DNA from: Proteobacteria bacterium UBA2133
GTDB lineage: Bacteria; Pseudomonadota; Gammaproteobacteria; Arenicellales; UBA868
Assembly: GCA_002327725.1 (NCBI GenBank)
Contig: DCXP01000092.1
Location: 64,707-75,036, forward strand
Length of the DNA: 10,330 bases
Direction of reading: 5' to 3'
Below the pieces are notes generated by a model. The model made no database searches, was not told where the DNA came from, and was given only the letters and a program-made list of their open reading frames with translations. The position numbers and the translations under genes are program-made. Shown piece by piece: positions 7,829-10,330 of this stretch. The first letter of the stretch is position 1. Every line of letters starts with the position of its first letter.

Positions 7829-8895
7829 ACGTTGAGCTCGGCAAGAGAAGTTACCCCATTGTTGTCGGCAACGGGCTATTGAGGGACGAAGCGTTTCTCG
7901 ATCCTTATCTCGCCGGCGAGGAGGCGGTGGTGGTGACGAACGAGTCCGTCGCCCCTTTGTATCTGGATCGGGTCGCGGCTTCGCTGAAAGACCATCGCCT
8001 GATCTGTCAGGTGCTTCCTGATGGAGAGCAATTCAAGAACTTTGAAACGCTCCAGAGTATTTTCGACACCCTGCTGGAGAATCGCTGCAGCCGCAGTGCC
8101 ACCTTAATCGCGCTCGGCGGTGGCGTCATCGGCGATGTTGTTGGCTTCGCTGCAGCCTGTTATCAGCGTGGGGTCGCCTTCATTCAGTTGCCGACCACTT
8201 TGCTGGCGCAGGTTGATTCGGCAGTGGGCGGCAAAACGGCGGTGAATCACCCCTGCGGGAAAAACATGATTGGTGCGTTTCATCAGCCCACCTGCGTGGT
8301 GTCCGATACCGAGACGCTGAGAACCCTCGACCAGCGTCAGCTCTCGACTGGAATCGCCGAAGTGATCAAATACGGCCTGATCCGGGACGCGGGATTTTTC
8401 GCCTGGTTAGAGGAAAACATCGAGCGGCTCCTTCGTTTTGAGGACGACGCACTTGAGTTCGTCATTCTCGAGTCGTGCCGGCATAAGGCACAAGTCGTTG
8501 CCAATGATGAAAAGGAGGCGGGTGAGAGAGCGCTTCTGAATCTGGGCCATACCTTTGGTCACGCTATTGAGGCGGCGACGGGATACTGCAACTGGCTGCA
8601 CGGCGAAGCGGTTGCCGTCGGGATGATGATGGCGGCGACGATGTCTCAAAAGATGGGTTGGCTTGACCCGGAAGAGCCGGAACGTATTCGTGAACTGCTG
8701 GTGCGAGCGAATCTGCCGGTCAAGGTGCCCGATGGAATGTCGGCCCCGGATTTTTTGAAGCACATGGCGCTTGATAAAAAAGTCAGCCATGGGCGGATCC
8801 GGCTGGTGCTGCTGAAGCGCATCGGTGCGGCGATCCTGGTTTCTGATTACCCCGATGGCATGTTAGACGAGGTCCTCGCTGAATACACCGGTTAA
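7816..8895 (+). CDS. aroB: 3-dehydroquinate synthase
   Basis: Cytosolic NAD- and metal-dependent enzyme converting DAHP to 3-dehydroquinate, the second step of the shikimate pathway. The 359-residue product matches E. coli AroB along its length. The nucleotide-binding GGGVIGD is at residues 101-107, followed by QLPTTLLAQVDSAVGGKTAVN (active-site lysines). The predicted zinc ligands are Glu182 (AEVIKYG), His245 (NLGHTFGH) and His262 (LHGEAV). The likely start is TTG 7816, inside the last codons of aroK (13-base overlap, different frame). It is preceded by CGGAAA at 7808-7813 and gives an N-terminus of the same length as E. coli AroB. No ATG or GTG lies nearby in frame; CTG 7825 is a poorer choice. 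The overlap suggests translational coupling with aroK. A strong terminator follows at 8933. Confidence 0.96.
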   Translation: MATLNVELGKRSYPIVVGNGLLRDEAFLDPYLAGEEAVVVTNESVAPLYLDRVAASLKDHRLICQVLPDGEQFKNFETLQSIFDTLLENRCSRSATLIALGGGVIGDVVGFAAACYQRGVAFIQLPTTLLAQVDSAVGGKTAVNHPCGKNMIGAFHQPTCVVSDTETLRTLDQRQLSTGIAEVIKYGLIRDAGFFAWLEENIERLLRFEDDALEFVILESCRHKAQVVANDEKEAGERALLNLGHTFGHAIEAATGYCNWLHGEAVAVGMMMAATMSQKMGWLDPEEPERIRELLVRANLPVKVPDGMSAPDFLKHMALDKKVSHGRIRLVLLKRIGAAILVSDYPDGMLDEVLAEYTG

Positions 8896-8932
8896 CCGTA
8901 TCTCTAGGCTCTTGCACCATTCAGGGGCAGAT

Positions 8933-8959
8933 GCCTTTCTATAAGGAAGGCTCGTTTTT
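8933..8959 (+). terminator. Rho-independent terminator after aroB
   Basis: GCCTTTC (8933-8939) pairs with GGAAGGC (8945-8951), seven base pairs including one T-G wobble, around the loop TATAA. It is followed by TCG and five T residues (8955-8959). It lies 37 bases after the aroB stop and would end the pil-aro transcript before gltB. Confidence 0.75.
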
Positions 8960-8967
8960 GGTATAAG
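8959..8967 (+). promoter_or_regulatory. Possible extended -10 promoter element
   Basis: TGGTATAAG fits the extended -10 pattern TGnTATAAT at eight of nine positions, counting the free n, and abuts the end of the aroB terminator. No -35 is recognisable at the right distance (8939-8944 reads CTATAA). It would be a second, upstream promoter for gltB. Weak evidence. Confidence 0.22.
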
Positions 8968-8977
8968 TCTCTGCCGT

Positions 8978-9006
8978 TTGAAGCGCTTTTCCTCTGTCGG
9001 TATACT
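8978..9006 (+). promoter_or_regulatory. Sigma-70-type promoter for gltB
   Basis: TTGAAG (8978-8983, four of six matches to TTGACA) and TATACT (9001-9006, five of six matches to TATAAT) are separated by exactly 17 bases. Transcription would start near 9013, leaving a leader of about 150-170 bases before gltB. The box pair lies just downstream of the aroB terminator, where a new transcription unit is expected. Confidence 0.55.
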
Positions 9007-9012
9007 TGATCG

Positions 9013-9179
9013 GCCGTCGCGCCCAGGTGTTGTGACGAGGCGGCACCTGCCTGCTGAACCGTTGTCAGTCTGTCGCTCTTCTTAACCCACTTGTGGCGCC
9101 ATCGGGGTACCGCAGTACCGGGCGGGCGTCCCTGCGATTGCCCGGCAGTCGATCAAACCCGATGAAGTCAGTGAACCCA
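9013..9179 (+). other. Long structured leader upstream of gltB
   Basis: The non-coding stretch between the predicted promoter and gltB can fold into three local hairpins. Hairpin one: CAGGTGTTG (9024-9032) with CGGCACCTG (9041-9049), nine pairs including two G-T wobbles. Hairpin two: GGTAC (9106-9110) with GTACC (9115-9119) around CGCA. Hairpin three: CCGGGC (9118-9123) with GCCCGG (9140-9145). Hairpins two and three share bases 9118-9119. No T-run follows any of them, and no Shine-Dalgarno sequence is evident near the candidate gltB starts. I recognise no known riboswitch or leader family. Folding was done by eye. Confidence 0.35.
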
Positions 9180-10330
9180 ATGACAACCCGATCTAAAACG
9201 CGACAAGGTCTTTACGATCCTGCCTACGAGCACGACAGCTGCGGCGTGGGGCTGGTTGCGCATATCAAGGGTGTGCCCAGCCGCACCATCGTCGACGACG
9301 CCTATATGATTCTTAAGAGTATGGAGCACCGCGCCGGGGTGGGTGCCCAGCCGAACAGCGGAGATGGCGCAGGCATTCTCACGGCGCTGCCTTATGATTT
9401 CCTTGCGCGGGTCGTCCCCGAGGGTCTTGGTGTCGAGATACCCGTGGCGGGGGCGTTAGGCGTCGGACTGGTCTTTCTGCCTCAGGATCTCAAGGAGCGG
9501 GCGTTCTGCAAGCAGGCTGTCGAATCGCTCATTGCCCGGCATGGTCAGCAGCTTATCGGCTGGCGGGTCGTCCCGGTCGCGCCGGACGCGGCGGATCTGG
9601 GAACCGCTGCAAAACTGACAGAGCCTTACAGCGAGCAACTGCTGGTCAGCGCGTCCCCCGGTCTCGATCAGGAAGCATTCGAACGCCAACTGTATCTGAT
9701 CCGCAAGGCCGCAAGCCATCGTCTGCGTACGGAGGCCTCGCTCTCGCAGTCCAAGATGTTCTACATCTGCTCCCTTTCCAGCCGGGTCCTGATCTACAAG
9801 GGCATGCTGCGCACGCTGCAGTTGATCGACTATTTCCCGGACCTTAAGGCACCGGACTATGTCAGTCATCTGGCCATGGTGCACGCGCGCTTTTCGACCA
9901 ACACCTTCCCCAGTTGGGACCGGGCGCATCCGATGCGCCTGATTGCCCACAATGGCGAGATCAATACCTTCCGCGGTAATCGAAACTGGATGCGGGCGCG
10001 CGAGGGGGTGATGCAAAGCGAACTCTTTAAAGATGATCTGCCATCGCTCTTTCCGGTCATCGAGCCCGACTGCTCCGACACCAGCGGACTCGATAACGCG
10101 CTGGAGTTTCTGCTGATGACCGGCCGCACCCTGCCGGAGTCAATTCTCATGATGATCCCCGAGGCCTGGCAGAAGCACGAGTCGATGGACCCGGCCAAGC
10201 GGGCGTTTTATGAATACCACTCGGCGATGATGGAGCCATGGGATGGCCCTTCATCGGTGACCTTTACTGACGGCCGCTGTATCGGTGCTGTACTTGACCG
10301 CAACGGGCTGAGGCCCAGCCGCTACTATGT
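9180..10330 (+). CDS. gltB: Glutamate synthase large subunit, 3'-truncated by window edge
   Basis: N-terminal part of the ferredoxin- or NADPH-dependent glutamate synthase large subunit, which transfers the amide nitrogen of glutamine to 2-oxoglutarate. The visible 383 codons cover most of the class II glutaminase domain. Cys21 in DSCGVGLVAH is the expected N-terminal nucleophile after removal of a propeptide. HARFSTNTFPSWDRAHP begins at residue 235, HNGEIN is at 257-262, and MEPWDG and LDRNGLRPSRYY follow near the edge. The rest of the glutaminase domain, the central and FMN/synthase domains and the glucanase-like C-terminus lie outside. The start is uncertain: ATG 9180, GTG 9171 and ATG 9162 are in frame with no clear ribosome binding site, and the frame is open further upstream. 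The sequence resembles the actinobacterial/cyanobacterial/planctomycete-like branch more than E. coli GltB. A gltD small-subunit gene may follow but is not visible. Confidence 0.93.
   Translation, partial: MTTRSKTRQGLYDPAYEHDSCGVGLVAHIKGVPSRTIVDDAYMILKSMEHRAGVGAQPNSGDGAGILTALPYDFLARVVPEGLGVEIPVAGALGVGLVFLPQDLKERAFCKQAVESLIARHGQQLIGWRVVPVAPDAADLGTAAKLTEPYSEQLLVSASPGLDQEAFERQLYLIRKAASHRLRTEASLSQSKMFYICSLSSRVLIYKGMLRTLQLIDYFPDLKAPDYVSHLAMVHARFSTNTFPSWDRAHPMRLIAHNGEINTFRGNRNWMRAREGVMQSELFKDDLPSLFPVIEPDCSDTSGLDNALEFLLMTGRTLPESILMMIPEAWQKHESMDPAKRAFYEYHSAMMEPWDGPSSVTFTDGRCIGAVLDRNGLRPSRYY

Noticed and set aside
9032..9085. Possible 17-codon leader peptide starting at GTG in the gltB leader
   Set aside because: It has no ribosome binding site, a rare start, and no run of regulatory codons (no Glu/Gln enrichment), so chance is the simplest explanation.

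Overview
The window is a conserved chromosomal housekeeping and type IV pilus locus from a GC-rich gammaproteobacterium. It reads, left to right: mrcA/ponA (PBP1A, minus strand, 3' end cut by the window edge), then on the plus strand pilM-pilN-pilO-pilP-pilQ, aroK-aroB, and the 5' part of a glutamate synthase large-subunit gene (gltB). The divergent ponA/pilMNOPQ pair followed by aroKB is a well-known gammaproteobacterial arrangement (Pseudomonas, Xanthomonas and relatives; E. coli keeps the degenerate mrcA-hofMNOPQ-aroKB version). Pseudomonas also has gltB a little downstream. I cannot name the genus from sequence alone.

Region by region. Positions 1-2148 encode 716 uninterrupted residues of a bifunctional peptidoglycan synthase, with the glycosyltransferase and transpeptidase motifs intact. 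Positions 2149-2258 are the divergent promoter region. Positions 2259-7248 are five tightly packed pil genes. They encode the cytoplasmic/inner-membrane alignment subcomplex (PilM actin-like protein, PilN and PilO bitopic proteins), the PilP lipoprotein that bridges to the outer membrane, and the PilQ secretin through which the pilus is extruded. A hairpin plus T-run straddles the pilQ stop codon. Positions 7298-8895 hold aroK and aroB (shikimate kinase and 3-dehydroquinate synthase), overlapping by 13 bases, with aroB apparently starting at TTG. A clear rho-independent terminator closes aroB. A good sigma-70-like promoter and a roughly 170-base hairpin-rich leader precede gltB, which starts near 9180 and leaves the window after 383 codons.

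Functionally, the pil genes form one envelope machine, and PBP1A is the cell-wall synthase that conventionally lies divergent to it. The aro genes feed chorismate and aromatic amino acid synthesis, and gltB belongs to ammonia assimilation.

I found no mobile element, CRISPR array, tRNA/rRNA or defence system, and nothing I would call a new biological system. The items most worth a second look are regulatory or evolutionary: the structured gltB leader, the gltB subfamily (it does not resemble the E. coli-type enzyme), the lack of a damX/SPOR gene between aroB and gltB, the terminator folded around the pilQ stop codon, and the TTG start of aroB.
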